A DNA stretch of 64,000 nt, from the NCBI RefSeq assembly GCF_029962835.1, contig NC_080579.1:577882-641881 (forward strand), written 5' to 3'. Positions within the stretch are counted from its first letter, which is position 1; every line of letters begins with the position of its first letter. The notes under the pieces are model-generated. The model searched no databases, was not told where the DNA came from, and saw only the letters and a program-made list of their open reading frames with translations. The position numbers and the translations under genes were made by a program. Origin of the DNA: Magnolia sinica (taxonomy: Eukaryota > Streptophyta > Magnoliopsida > Magnoliales > Magnoliaceae). Positions 1 through 11,347 of this stretch are shown here, piece by piece.

Positions 1-530
1 AAATATAAATATCACCGATCCAAAGCTTCTGTGGCACCCAAGAATTTTGCAACGGTAATTAAGCTTTCAATCCAAAATGTTCCTGTAGTGTGGTCCAATT
101 GAGCCTTATATCTGCCTCCCATTTGGGTTTATGCCCTAAAATGATCTTTCAAAATGGATGCACGGCATGGATAGAATACATACATAATGTTGGGCCCCAC
201 AGAGCCCCTGAAAGTACGGTCCATCCCTCGACACACCATTGATGCCTTCCCGAGTCCTCCGTGTTGTTTATTTGCTCCTAAGGTAACAAAAACGCAAGTG
301 GATGGAAAACAATAATCTGTGCTTGGTCCAAAACTTCTGTGGCCCTTAAAGAAGTTTTCAGCAATAGCCGTTTAATCTCCCCTGTTTTCTATGGTGTGGT
401 CCACTTGAGCTTTGGATCACTTTATTTTTGGGTTCATGTTCAAAAATGATATGAAAAAACAGATGGACGTTATGGATAAAACATATACATCAAGGAGGGC
501 CCCACAAAAGTGGGTATTCCCTGGGCACAA
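1..530. repeat. Foldback-repeat arms (two half copies)
   Basis: Two right-hand arms of the abundant foldback repeat family lie here, roughly 1-240 and 300-530. Each runs through the hallmark blocks in order: a block about the fruit of 'cttctgtggc', then 'gtgtggtcca', then 'cctaaaatga', then 'atggatg.acggcatggata', then 'gggccccaca'. The first copy is cut by the window edge. No gene is seen. Confidence 0.7.
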
Positions 531-928
531 GTCTCTGTGAGATTAAACAAGTGATTACAGCATTCAATCTAGAGTTATTTTGAACCGAATAATCAAAAGA
601 ATCCAACGATCTGCAGTGGCAAACCATGGGCCCCACATGTTGAACCAACGGTCAGGTTATTTGTACAATACAATCGATCAGCCAGGGATTTGGGTTATTT
701 CTGAAATACAAAAATCAGAAAATTTCAAATGGTTAGCACAGAAATAAGTCCAATATAAAATCTAAGCCATCCCATTTGATATCATGTATCTGTTTTAAAG
801 TACTTTTATCAGGCAATCCCATCCATTCCGTCGATGGCTTTAACAAAATAAAGAAAAAAAAAAAGGCTAGATAAGAGAAATAAAACTTATGGAATGTTTC
901 ATTCATCTACTCAGTGTCAATTTTAATA
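531..928. other. Intergenic, old interspersed repeat
   Basis: No gene is seen. The segment from about 840 onward ('aacttatggaatg', 'cagtgtcaattttaatag') recurs at about 55265-55335 and 61410-61430. It is therefore part of an older dispersed repeat into which the hAT element at 937 inserted; the repeat resumes after 1949 ('ctccaaatatc'). Confidence 0.5.
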
Positions 929-1530
929 GTTACCCTTAGGGGTGTACATCAGGCCGAACCGAGTCGAACTGGGCTCAACCCGGCCTGGCTCGGTCACCGG
1001 CCAAACCTAGCCCGAACCCAGCCCGGCCCGGTCACCAGGCCAACATGTCTAGCCCGAACTCGGCCCGGTTAACAATCGGGCAAGTTCGGGCCAGTTTCGG
1101 ACCTTACAGCAAGTTCATGAGAAGGGCTTTGGTAGGTAATCCGTGTCCTATTACATGGCCCTCGATCAATGGTGGTTTATATAGTTGAACTATAGACTCC
1201 ATAAAAAATCTAACTAGTCAGGACATTATAATTCCTTTTTGTATTTGGGTGAATCTAGGCCATTCAAGTTATACGTTTCATTGTGGACGGTGCATAACTT
1301 AAAACATGTCAAACTATCCAGGCTATCCAGTCAGCGGCTATCAAATGAATGGTTAAAATGTTTCAATCATCAAACTTAAATGGTTACGACCTTTCAATTT
1401 ACTTGATTTTTGGACTCTGCTCTATCTACAAAGGGACCCACGATTTGGACGGCCTAGATTGCTGTAAATCTATGACACCTGTGAGGTGGATGAGTCACTG
1501 TCACTTCAAAGATGAGTGGTGAATATCCCA

Positions 1531-1630
1531 AAGTCAAGAGAGAGATTGAGAGAGAGAGAGAGATGAGAGGGACGAGAGAGAGAGAGAGAGATGGAGGGAT
1601 GAGAGAGAGAGAGAGATTGAGAGAGATAGA
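1531..1630. repeat. (GA)n-rich low-complexity stretch
   Basis: Repeated GAGAGA tracts interrupted by GATGAGAGG-like units, inside the hAT element. Confidence 0.9.
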
Positions 1631-1701
1631 GAGTTTTAGAGTTTAGGGTCGGACGACATTCTCACTTCTCTGTCTCAAATGGTTAGGGTAAGGATTTAGG
1701 A

Positions 1702-1708
<7 letters not shown>

Positions 1709-1733
<25 letters not shown>
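1709..1733. repeat. (TG)n microsatellite
   Basis: About twelve consecutive TG units inside the hAT element. Confidence 0.95.
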
Positions 1734-2104
1734 AAACGGCCGAGTCGAGACAGGTCAAGTCGGGTTTCAGATCGAGTCAAGCCAAACTGGGACCTGTTCG
1801 AACTCGGCCCGAACTCAGTTTCGAGCTGAAGAAAATGGCCCGTCCCGGACCGAACTCCGTTCCGGGTCGGGCCAAGTCAAGCTTTTTAGGGGCCGAGTCA
1901 AGCGAGTTAACCGGGCTAGCCCGATTCGTGTATAGCCCTAGTTACCCTTAAAAAATTATGTTACAAATCTTACAATGGTTTAGATTGATCGATTGGAGTC
2001 TCCAAATATCCCAATTACATGATAATCATGAACATTTCATGATGCACACTCCCATGGGAGAGTGGCCGGACAAAGGTTATAAAATGTAAGGAATGAGGAC
2101 CATG

Positions 2105-2543
2105 GAATTAACATCATTATTGAAATACCATGGTAATGTAGCCATACAATCCGTGTTTGGGATACAATTTTTGCCATAAGAAAACACTGGATTAAGCAAA
2201 ATCATGTTTGGTGGACCATGGAATTGTAATCAATAGACCAAATTCACAATGGATGTCATTCACTTGCACACATATATAACCAGAATGTCATGTGCAAATG
2301 GTGTATATAGATGAACAACATGGATAAACACATGCATCAATGTGGGGCCCACATGTGTAATGGATTTCAAAATCTACGGAAATCCAGCATGGGACCAAAT
2401 GCAATTCCATGGGACTAAACGCAATTCCATCCCACCTAATTCTAACGTTTCCCATCCTCTCCAAGTGCTGGATGGAATTGTATGGGACTAAATGCAATTC
2501 TATCCCTCCTAATCCCATCTAATATCCTGTGCCAAACGCCCCC
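2105..2543. mobile_element. PIF/Harbinger-like MITE, truncated
   Basis: The right part (2385-2543: 'ccaaatgcaattccat', 'cccacctaat', ending ccaaacgccccctaa) matches the right end of the complete TAA-flanked MITE at 62684-63270. A matching left terminus is not obvious, so this copy is truncated or internally rearranged. No coding sequence. Confidence 0.5.
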
Positions 2544-2545
2544 TA

Positions 2546-3430
2546 AGAATTTTTCAACGGTAGACATTCAATTCAAACTGTTTCCTGTGGTGTGGTCTAC
2601 TTGAGCTTTGGATATGCTTCACTTTTGGGCTCAATCCCTAAATTTATCCATTAAAATGGATGTGCAGAGTGGATAAAATACATAAATCACAATGGGCTCC
2701 ACAGAGTTTACTCAATTTGCAATTTGCTTTTGCCGGACTATTGGTCTGATGGGGTCTACATTACATTGACCATGTAGTTTTTTTTTAAAAGAAAAGAAAA
2801 GAAAAAATTGCAATCGGATATTCCCAACTCTTCGATTGCAAGCCAATGGTTTAGATGGTTCAAAAAATGTTTATATTCATGGTTAAGAATTGCAGAATTT
2901 GGATCATTGTCCAACCATAACATGACTTAACAAATCAACGGTATGAAGTAGCCAACCATGGCCTCCACATGTTAGAACCATCTATTGAGCCACTTGGACA
3001 GTTCAATCAATCAGCGGGGCTTCCGGTTAGCTCTTAAAAGTATGAGATGGGTTACCAACCAAAATCACAATCATGACAACTCGGGAAGTGGATTAGGCGA
3101 TGTGGCCCTTACTATGGGAAGGAAAATCAAAGGGCCCAATATTAAGTTATCCATTATTAAGGGATACTCCTAAAGGAAAGGAAAATCAAACGGCTCAAGC
3201 TCATGCAGCCTAGTGGAGTTAATGCTGCTACACTTGAGCCACGATCTACCGCTAGGCTCTAATGCGACATCCTCCACTCCAACTCTCTCACAACTACCTG
3301 CATCACTTTACGGCTATCGATTTCGAATCGTGAGTGGCCAACTCAGTAGAAATTCCTCCAAGATTACTCAAATGACAAATCAAAATAGTCACAATTTACA
3401 ACTAATGCATCTTATTTAAATGCATGGATG
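2546..3430. repeat. Foldback arm plus dispersed repeat
   Basis: 2546-2710 is a right arm of the foldback family. From about 2700 to 3120 the sequence ('ggactattggtctgatgggg', 'attgagccacttggac', 'caatcagc', 'ggattaggcga') is a diverged copy of 54240-54600. No gene is seen. The outer LTR element inserted immediately to the right. Confidence 0.65.
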
Positions 3431-3435
3431 ATTAT

Positions 3436-4204
3436 TGTTGAAGCTGATTTCGGCTCGCCCCCTTAATAACCCTGAAACCTGCACAGGTAGAAGGGAAAAG
3501 GTAGCTCTAGTCTTACCAGGGGACCCTCTGATGCTTAAGTCAGAATCTGGCTCTCTTTGAAAGGTTTTTGGGGTAAGGGTTTATGCATACCTTTTACCAT
3601 GAAGGTCTCTGTATTTATAACGGCCTCGTACCCCTTAGGGCTTTCCTATTTTTTAAGGTAAATCCCATATGAGCAGATCTCAATCTTTGAGGATTCGTAA
3701 TCCTTGCTACCTCTAGATTCTCGGAGTTCATTATCTTATCTTCCAAAGATCTCGGGTAGAGATCCAAAGTTTTACTAGCCAACTTCCGGATATGGAGCTT
3801 TTATAGCTCAGCCGACGCTTATCTCTCCAACACTGTCGTGCTGAGATAAATTTTAAGGCTGATTCTCTGCCTACTTTATTGGCTGACTTAATCCTTGAGT
3901 CGGACTAAAGTTGGGCAGCTCTAGGGCCGACTGATCTTAACCTGTTGATTTAGGCTTTTCTCTGTGAGGCTTCAATTGGGCCTTGAGGTGCACTTCCTCC
4001 TTTTGAGGTTTTGCTTTACGGCTTAGGACGCTAAGGCTACGGCCGGGTCAGGGACCTCACGGTCCAAGCTACGTCTCTCTATCCAGCGTTCTTATGGATT
4101 TTGGACTTTATCCGGACTCGGCATCCAACGAGCCCGAGCCATTGCTTTACTACTCTTCCACTTTTCTGGCTGACTCAAGGACTTGTCATATTTTTTCCCC
4201 AACA
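3436..4204 (-). repeat. 3' LTR of outer Tat-type element
   Basis: A direct copy of 22760-23528. Plus-strand ends are tgttgaagc and ccccaaca; 5' flank is ATTAT. On the coding strand a TATAAATA box lies at 3612-3619. Confidence 0.92.
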
Positions 4205-4222
4205 GTAAGCTCCCCTACTCCG
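4205..4222 (-). other. Candidate polypurine tract of outer element
   Basis: Immediately upstream, on the coding strand, of the 3' LTR there is a purine-rich stretch reading GGAGTAGGGGAGCTTAC. It sits where plus-strand DNA priming would occur. Confidence 0.45.
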
Positions 4223-4542
4223 TGCATCGCCTTAAGGCGGTTGCGGAGTATTTCGGAATTGAGTTGGACTGTATTAGAGCCGAGTAATGATGAAGCATTT
4301 ATTGAGTATAGGGCGGTTTACACGACTTTCAAGATACGTCGCTTCATTCGACCATGCGTCGACTCGTTTATCAAGACCGCACGAGTGGAGCGGTCGTCGT
4401 TGTAGCGTCAGGGTGGATGAAGGTCGGACATGTGGCCACATAATCAGCGACAGCGCACGGGGAGTCACCACATGTAAAGTTAAGGCACCCGAGGAGGCGT
4501 TGCTTTGGCTCCTCATTTAATGTTGGAGCCATGTAGTAGCTC

Positions 4543-4549
4543 TATAAAA
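4543..4549 (+). promoter_or_regulatory. TATA box for the antisense gene
   Basis: CTATAAAAG lies about 185 bases upstream of the ATG at 4732 and on the opposite strand from the retroelement's own promoter. It fits a separate promoter for the antisense extra gene. This is an inference from position and sequence. Confidence 0.45.
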
Positions 4550-5541
4550 GAGGGTCGCCCTAGATGAATTTTTGTCAGTTCGCGCCTTCTTTCAATTTTC
4601 TCCTGTGCTTTCGCCTCCTCCCTCCCTTTGCGAATTCCGGTCCTATAATCCTTTACACCACCACCTGCTTTCGGCATTTTTGGATTTCTCCTGGTGAGCT
4701 CCTTCTTCCTCCCTTTTTTTTCTTTTTAACAATGTCAGGCCCCACAAGCCCTAGGGAGGGAGAATAAAGCGATGAGGGTGAAGCGAGCGGCTTTTGGGTG
4801 GCTTTAGAATCACCCTCACTGTTGGCGGAGGTTGCTGGAGAAGTGGACCTCCTGTTTCACCATTCGCAAAGGGTTGTAGACCCTTCGGCAGAGAGGCGGG
4901 TGGCGTCAGTGGAGGCAGTGGATCCGCTTCCTGAACGTATGACTATTGAGGGCTCCTTTGGTCATTCTAATCCTAAGGAAGGTGGAGAGGAGGAGATTGA
5001 GACCGAAAAATGGGTTAAAGGAACCGTGCCCTCGGTGATGACCACAGAAGAGTTGTCTAAGATCCGATTCAGATATCATATTCCGGACTCGGTTATTTTG
5101 ACTCTCTTTTAGCCTAGAGAACTGCCCAACCAACCTCCACTTGGGGTAGTTACAATTTTTCTTGTTGTGCTGCAATGCGATCTTCGGTTACCACTCCAAA
5201 AAATTGCTTGGGAACTACTGGGTAGTCTGGGTATAGCCCTGGTACAGGTCGTGCCAAACGGGTGGAGGGACTTGTTCGGCTATGCGGTACTCTGGGCCGA
5301 GATGCGATAGCCCGAATAAGTGTGAATGAATTTCTTCACTTATATCAAGTGCGGGCACACACTTAGCACCCCAATTGGTTCTTCTTCTGCTCCTGGCAGA
5401 ACACCGGTGGGCCCTATATAACTGATTCTCCTTTATCGAACAAGCACTAGAGGGATAGGTGGTTTTGGGCCTTCGGCAGATGGGAGTTGGCTGAGACCGG
5501 GCCTATCCGTCCCTTTGTCCCTCGAGCTTTTTATGCGGCAG

Positions 5542-5618
5542 GTAAAGTCGATGCGATTCTCCATTTTTTATTTATCGCATCTTCGTAGAATCAGGGGTGT
5601 GACTTCTTTCTTTTTCAG
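5542..5618 (+). other. Candidate intron 1 of antisense gene
   Basis: Begins GTAAAG and ends CTTTTTCAG after a pyrimidine tract; 77 bases; removes AT-rich sequence that does not fit the domain pattern. Confidence 0.55.
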
Positions 5619-5758
5619 CTATACCAAAGCACCCACCGAACCTTGACTCGGACTCTTTGACTTGGATTCAGAGTTTTCGAGCTCTTGACCCGGAGAGGAG
5701 ATCTTGTAAGAGGCTTCTCTGGTCAGAACTTCTTTTCGAGTGGGGCTTTGACTCCGCA

Positions 5759-5836
5759 GTAACAAGTGAGAAGTTCTTCTTATTTTTTATTTTCGCCTAT
5801 CTAATTGTACTGACACTCATTCTCCTTCAACTGCAG
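5759..5836 (+). other. Candidate intron 2 of antisense gene
   Basis: Begins GTAACAAG, ends CTTCAACTGCAG; 78 bases; U-rich. It lies just before the acidic, Ala/Pro-rich segment. Confidence 0.5.
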
Positions 5837-6306
5837 AGATGTCTGAAGCTTGGCCTTCTCTTCATCCCCCATCTCAAATTCGAGCCCCACCTCGCTCGGG
5901 TTCTAGGGCCTCGAAGAGACATAGAGCGGTCTCAAAGGGCCTGGCTAGGACCGCCCCTCCTGCTTCCTTGACTATTATCGAGGTCGATGAAGGCATGGAG
6001 GTGGCAGAAGCGACGGAAATGGTCGCCCCAGAGGCAGGGGCGGCTGAGGCGGTGGTGGCGCCATTTGAGGAGCCTCGGGAAGCTCCCGAGGCTGAGCCGG
6101 CTGAAGCCTCCACTGCTCCCAGAGCTGAGGAGAGGGAGTCATGGAGGATGAGAGCAACTGAGGAAGAGAGGATAACCTTCCGTCAGAAGGTTGAAGAGAT
6201 CCTTCCTTGAGCGAGTTGGCAGATGTTCGTGAGGGAGTTCTTCGGCCTTCTGGAGGCGACTTCCATGGACAACACGCTCGGCAGGATCGAGACGTTATTG
6301 CTCGAG

Positions 6307-6383
6307 GTAATGTCACTACCCTTCGCAGTTATTTTCTTTCGGATTTTCTCTTTTTTAAAAGAGCTTTTTTTTCCTTTGTGTAG
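6307..6383 (+). other. Candidate intron 3 of antisense gene
   Basis: Begins GTAATG and ends CCTTTGTGTAG with long T tracts; 77 bases. It separates the linker from the coiled-coil exon. Confidence 0.55.
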
Positions 6384-6880
6384 TTCGCCCCTTGTATGCT
6401 GAAGGTCCGTGCCGAAGTATCTACTTTGGCTCGTCGTGCTGTGGAAGCAGAGGCTAGGCTGTCAGATGTTGAGATTCGTCGGTTAGAAGCAAAGTCTTGG
6501 CTATCCTTTGCCGAGTCTTGGGCTCTCTTTGCGGAGGGCCAGCTTGAGGAGGCAAAGGCTGCTCTTGTGTTAGCCATGATGGAAAGAGATCGCATGGCCT
6601 CGCAATTGGAAGAGGCCAGGTTGGCCTTTGAACAGGTGGCCACAACGTGTTGTGGTTCAGAAGAAGCTTTAGGAGCTCGCGACTGCGAGAAAGGAGGCGG
6701 TGGAAGAGTTCCTTTCATCTTCGGCTTTTGAGGAAGAGTGGACCCTCGTTTACCGAGAGAGTTACGCCAATTGTATCGAAATGATGGGCGCTTTCCCCCA
6801 TCTGGATCTGTCCAGCTTTAACGAGGGCGAGTCGAGGTCTGGTGGTGAGGCAGCAGTTGACCCTGAGGCATACACTTGAA

Positions 6881-7443
6881 GTAAGTGTGCTACCGATAAT
6901 TTCACTAAGTGAGCCGAGGCCGAGCCTTGAAGTTAGTGTGGTGGAGAACAATTCATTTTTTCTCCCCACATCTGCTTCAAGCACTTCAAGCACACCGAGC
7001 TTCGAGGTCGAGCGAGTCAACAATGTCAAATGCTACTTTTTACTAATATCCGAATGTTGAGTACCTATCACTGTATCATTCCAACACAATTGTAATTAAT
7101 GAACTGACCAATGTAACACTTTACTGATCAATGAATATATGTTTTTTACTTATTCAGCATTCTATACATTTTTCTTTCTTTTTTTTGCAAGTGTTTAATT
7201 AATTAAGCTGAGTACGGATCACTTCTTTGCTGAGCTAATGATAGTATATCTTGAGATGCTTGGTATTCCACAGGTGAGGTAAGAGTTGTCCCGTTAGGTC
7301 TTTCAATCGATAAGTACCTGGTCGGATAGCATTGGCGATTACATAGGGGCCTTCCCAATTGGGGCCCAATGTTCCTGCTTCACTTTCTTTGGTGTTTTAA
7401 AACGTTCTTCGAAGGACTACACTCGGAATCGCCTAACTTTGAA
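6881..7443. other. Untranslated stretch between antisense gene and integrase
   Basis: Lies between the two convergent coding regions of the outer element. It is AT-rich at 7070-7200 and could hold the 3' end of the antisense transcript ('aatgaatatatg' near 7130). From about 7260 on, minus-strand translation may carry the worn integrase C-terminus, but I cannot define it. Confidence 0.4.
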
Positions 7444-8529
7444 TCAGGCGTTGTAAGACCGAGACACCAATTGTTGATAGACGACTGTCCGAAGCCGAGC
7501 CAATTCTCTGATTTTATCTAGGAGGTTGAGGTTTGGAGTTAGCAGCTCCTCATTGTTTTGCTCGTCATATGAACTTACTCGATTGGTAGATAGGTCGATT
7601 GCTACAAGGACGATTGCTTCCGAGCCATAGGCTAGTGAAAAGGGGGTTTCTCCTGTCGTAATTCGGGCTGTTGTTCGGTATGCCCAAAGGACTTTGGGAA
7701 GTTCTTCAGCCCATGCTCCTTTGGCTCGATCCAGCTTAGTCCGTAGGTATTGTTTGATAACCTTGTTGATGGCTTCAACTTGTCCCTTTGCCTGTGGATG
7801 ACGCGGGGATGAGTGAATGTTCCCGATTCTTAGATTTCGGCACATTTCCTGATATTGCTTGTTGTTAAATTGCTTCCCGTTGTCGGAGACAATAGTTCAA
7901 GGTATCCCGAATTGACAGATAATGTTTTTCCAAACAAAAGCTGTGGTTTTCTACTCGATTATCTTGGCAAGGGGCTCGACCTCGGCCCACTTAGTAAAAT
8001 AATCGACAGCGATGATAACAAACTTAGTCTGTTCTTTCCCTAGAGGGAATGGCCCAATGATGTCGATTCCCCATTGGGCGAAAGGCTAAAGCCCGACCAT
8101 TGGCGTCAGCTCTTTAGGTGGCTATCGAGGGATAGTAGTAAATCTCGAGCATTTAACGCAACCCTGAACAAGTTTCCAAGCATCTTGTTGAATGGTCGGC
8201 CAATAATATCCTTGCCGAATGACTTTGTGGGCCAGAGATCGGCCGCCTGAGTGATTACCGCAAATGCCTTCATGAATTTCGCGCCGAACATAGTCGGCTT
8301 CACTCAGTCTCAGGCATCGTAGGAGGGGCGCGTAGTATCCTTTCTTGTATAGAACGTCGCCAAGTATAGTATAACGGGCCGCACTAACCTTCACTCGTCG
8401 AGCATCGGCTCGATCTTCATGGAGTTCGCCGGTTGCTAAGTATTTGACGATTGGGTCGACCCAAGATGGTTCGAAATCAATGGGGAGCAAGGTGGAACCT
8501 GAGGATATCATCTTCATCAGATGATGCAA
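7444..8529 (-). pseudogene. Integrase of outer Tat-type element
   Basis: Minus-strand pieces give the N-terminal zinc-binding region (8122-8330: HEGICGNH followed by CVKC), then the catalytic core. In the core, VDYFTKWAE supplies the first Asp, VSDNGKQF the second Asp and GQVEAINK the Glu of the DDE triad, followed by WAEELPKVLWAYRTT and PFSLAYG. The enzyme would insert the retroelement cDNA into chromosomes. In-frame stops lie between the zinc region and the core, so no functional protein is made. Confidence 0.85.
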
Positions 8530-8893
8530 GTTTTTCTAGTAGGTCGGCTTTAGCGTTCTCGGCCCTTGGGATCTGGGTAACAGAACATTGGTGGAACCCG
8601 ACGATCATCTCTCTAGCCTTTGCAAGATAAGCTTTCAGTATTTCCTTCCTAGCTCAATATATATCAACTATTTAATTGACAACTAGTTGAGAGTCGCTAT
8701 ACACGTTCAGATGAGTGGCCCCAAAACTAGCTGCTAACCGGAGCCCTAGGAGAAGAGCTTCATATTCGGCTATATTATTCGAAACCTGAAATCCAAGTCT
8801 GAAGGCATACTAAATGGCTGTGTGATCAGGAGTTTCTAGGACTACCCCTGCCTCACTTGCCTTAGAGTTGGATGAACCATCAACATAGAGAGA
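8530..8893 (-). pseudogene. Second (archaeal-type) RNase H domain of outer element
   Basis: Minus-strand translation shows LYVDGSSNSKASEAG, then [16 protein letters not shown], then [10 protein letters not shown]. These are the D-E-D carboxylate motifs of an RNase H fold placed after the polymerase-linked RNase H and before integrase. Such a second RNase H is a hallmark of the Tat lineage. Stops interrupt it. Confidence 0.75.
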
Positions 8894-9440
8894 CTACAAG
8901 AGAGGGCTGGGAGGGGAGCGATCGGACGGTTCTGCTGAGTCAACGGTAGGAATTTTGGGTTTCACTGTGATTTTGACGATAAAGTCTGCCACGACTTGTC
9001 CCTTAATTGCGGTTCGGGGCTTATAATGAATATCGAATTCACCAAGTTCGATTGCCCATTTTGTAAGTCGCCCAGAGGACTTTGGTCTCTGTAGTACTTG
9101 ACGTAAAGGCTGATCAGTCATGACGGTGATTGAGTGAGCGTGGACATATGGTCGAAAGCGTCGGGATGATATAATCAGCGCCAGGGCCACTTTTTTCAGG
9201 GTTGGATATCTCGTTTCCGCCGGAACGAGAGTCTTGCTGATGTAGTAGATCGGGAGTTGTTTGCCTTCATGTTCGCGGATCAGGGCTGGCTTACAGTTGC
9301 ATCAGATACTACTAGATAGATTAGTAATGGCTCACCTCGTTCATGCTTAGAAAGCAACAGTGGTGATCTTAAGTATTTCTTGATCTGTTGAAAGGTGCCT
9401 TCCCATTCTTTTGTCCAGTCAACAATTTGCCGACCCTTCA
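8894..9440 (-). pseudogene. Polymerase-linked RNase H of outer element
   Basis: Minus-strand translation includes SITVMTDQPLRQVL and GRLTKWAIELGEFDIHYKPR with ADFI, the tail of a Ty3/Gypsy RNase H and its connection to the next domain. Upstream, near 9200-9400, pieces such as DWTKEWEGTFQQIKKYL continue from the reverse transcriptase. Frames are broken. Confidence 0.75.
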
Positions 9441-9441
9441 A

Positions 9442-10328
9442 CTATTTGAAGAAGGGGAGACACCTATCGATTGCTCGGGACACGAAGCAATGTAAGGCCG
9501 CTATTCTTCCAGTTAATCGTTGGATGTCTTTGATTGTCTTAGGGGACTCCATGTCGAGTAAAGCTTTAATCTTTTTTGGGTTAGCTTCAATCCCTCGTTG
9601 ACTGACTAGGAATCCGAGAAATTTGCCTGAACCTACGCCGAATGCACATTTGCTCGGATTAAGCTTTATCTTATACCTTCGCATGATGAGGAACATTTCC
9701 TCCAGATCGGTTATATGGTCGGTCACTTTAATGCTTTTAACGAACATGTCATCAATGTAGACTTCCATTATTCGTCCTATGAGTCGGGCGAACATTTTTT
9801 GACCAATCTTTAATAAGTCGCCCTAGTATTTTTCAACCTAAATGACATTAATCGGTAACAATAAAGACCTTTTTCAGTGACAAAGGTGATTTTTTATTTA
9901 TCAGAATAATGCATTACAATTTGATTATATTCGGAATAAGCATCCATGAAACTGAGTAATTCGTACCTCGTAGTACTATCGACCAGTTGATCAATCCATG
10001 GGAGGGGAAAACTATCCTTAGGGCTGACTTTATTTAGGTCGGTATAATCTATACAGACTCACCACTTCCCGTTAGCTTTTTTGACCAACATAACATTGGC
10101 TACCCATTCAGGGTAATATACTTCTTCAATGAAGTTGGCTTTGAGGAGTTTTCCAACCTCTTCCTCGATTACGACATATCTCTTAGGACCGAGGGCACGC
10201 CGGGTCGATTTGAGCCTGTGAGTCATGACTGAAGGGTCAATACCTGGCATGTCTTCATGGGACCATACGAAGATGTCGACATATCGGCATAACAAGGCTA
10301 TCAGCTTCTCTTTCAATGGCGTAACCAA
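9442..10328 (-). pseudogene. Reverse transcriptase of outer Tat-type element
   Basis: Minus-strand pieces show ANVMLVKKANGKW, CIDYTDLNKVSPKDSFPLP and MDAYSEYNQI (first catalytic Asp; Glu replaces the usual Gly). Then comes the YIDDMFVKS catalytic box (Asp-Asp) and FLGFLVSQRGIEANP of the thumb region. It would copy element RNA into DNA. Stops between 9796 and 10060 split the domain, so the copy is dead. Confidence 0.88.
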
Positions 10329-10479
10329 GAACGTTCCAATTCAGACAGTCTTCGAAAGGTCCAACTCATTCAAGGGTACTTGGATGAGCTCTTCCACAGG
10401 CTGGCCGCGACCGGGAGATTCGTCGCCCGGATTCAAGGTTTCAATAGTTGTAACCTCCGTTGGTACTCGCAGAGCAGTA

Positions 10480-10870
10480 GCATAACATCATCGAGCGTCG
10501 TGTTGGTCTCCTTTCACCACCCCGATGCTGTTCTCGGTCGAGAATAGCACTGTAAACCGAAGATTGATCAACTACTAAAAAGTCGATCATAACAGTGGCT
10601 TGACTCGGTGCCTCCCTAGCAGTAGGAGGCAAATTGCTCCCTCGGGAAGAATCTGCCCGCTTGAGAATCTGATCAACGGAGTTCTTACGGGCCTTAGAGC
10701 CGATCGTTCGGCGCCCATCTTGTCGAATGCTTATATAAACAGTACATCTGCAAATGAACCTGTGTCGATAAGAACTCTGAAGACCCAGCGGTTTGCGATA
10801 GCAACAGTGACGACCAAAGCATCGTCATGCGGGTGATGGATGCCCTTGTCATTCTTCCTCTGTGAATGCT
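10480..10870 (-). pseudogene. Aspartic protease of outer element
   Basis: The minus strand near 10740-10790 reads [13 protein letters not shown], the DTG active-site motif of a retroviral-type aspartic protease, followed by a stop. The domain lies between gag and reverse transcriptase, as expected. Plus-strand ORFs across it are shadows. Confidence 0.7.
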
Positions 10871-11347
10871 ACTATGTACTCTTCAAGCTTTCTTTCTTTC
10901 GGAGGCCGAGCTAGAACCATGATTTCGGACTCAAGCCGGCCAATATTTCTTGCATGCTTTTTCCGAGCGTTACTTGAATCACCTCCACCCAAATGGCCAC
11001 CGATAATAGTCTGGATATCCTCTATGAGTCGGTTATCATTTAGGCGTTCTTCCGTGGTTCTGGCTCCAAGATCGACATGCTCGCCGAGATGGCCCTCTCG
11101 GATGAGCCTCTCAATCTCCTGCTTCAGATTATAATAATCGCTACTGTTATGTCCATGATCACGATGGAAATGATAGTATTTTCTCTTATTTCATCGGTTC
11201 AGGTTACTCCGAAGTCTGTCTGGCTAGTTGACAAATCCTTCGCCTTTGATCTCCATTAATACCTGCTCTTGTGGCTTGTTAAACGGAGTGTACGTCAAAA
11301 ATTTGTGATCAGGCCATTTCGCCGACCTACGTTCATCGCGAGATCGA
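10871..11347 (-). other. Gag-protease linker of outer element
   Basis: Expected to hold the gag C-terminus and spacer. I see charged, low-similarity minus-strand coding sequence but cannot name a motif with confidence. Confidence 0.35.

Larger units (their letters stand above)
937..1940. mobile_element. Non-autonomous hAT-type element, complete
   Basis: The element begins TAGGGGTGTACA and ends TGTATAGCCCTA, imperfect inverted termini of the hAT type. It is flanked by a perfect 8-bp target duplication GTTACCCT at 929-936 and 1941-1948, the size expected for hAT. Subterminal regions are rich in TCGGGC/GCCCGA motifs. The middle holds a (GA)n stretch and a (TG)n stretch; no transposase is visible. 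It is a relative, in opposite orientation, of the element at 58178-59395: their GC-rich ends match as reverse complements. ORFs inside are chance products of the repeats. Confidence 0.85.
4732..6880 (+). pseudogene. Antisense 'gypsy-type transposon' domain gene, spliced, broken
   Basis: An extra gene of the Tat-type element, encoded opposite to gag-pol between integrase and the 3' LTR. Translation shows a conserved block (GLRFPL-like 'DLRLPL', then LGIA, then PNGWRDLFGYAVLW, about 5170-5310) that I recognise as the 'putative gypsy type transposon' domain (Transposase_28 family). An acidic Pro/Ala-rich linker follows (5839-6207), then a coiled coil (6396-6640), then a tail ending at TGA 6880. 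Three GT-AG intervals of 77-78 bases interrupt it (5542-5618, 5759-5836, 6307-6383), at breaks in similarity, so they look like real introns. Stops at 4765, 5110 and about 5310 in exon 1 and at 6208 mark it as dead. Its function in such elements is unknown. Start ATG 4732 was chosen because the same frame leads into the domain. Confidence 0.7.
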
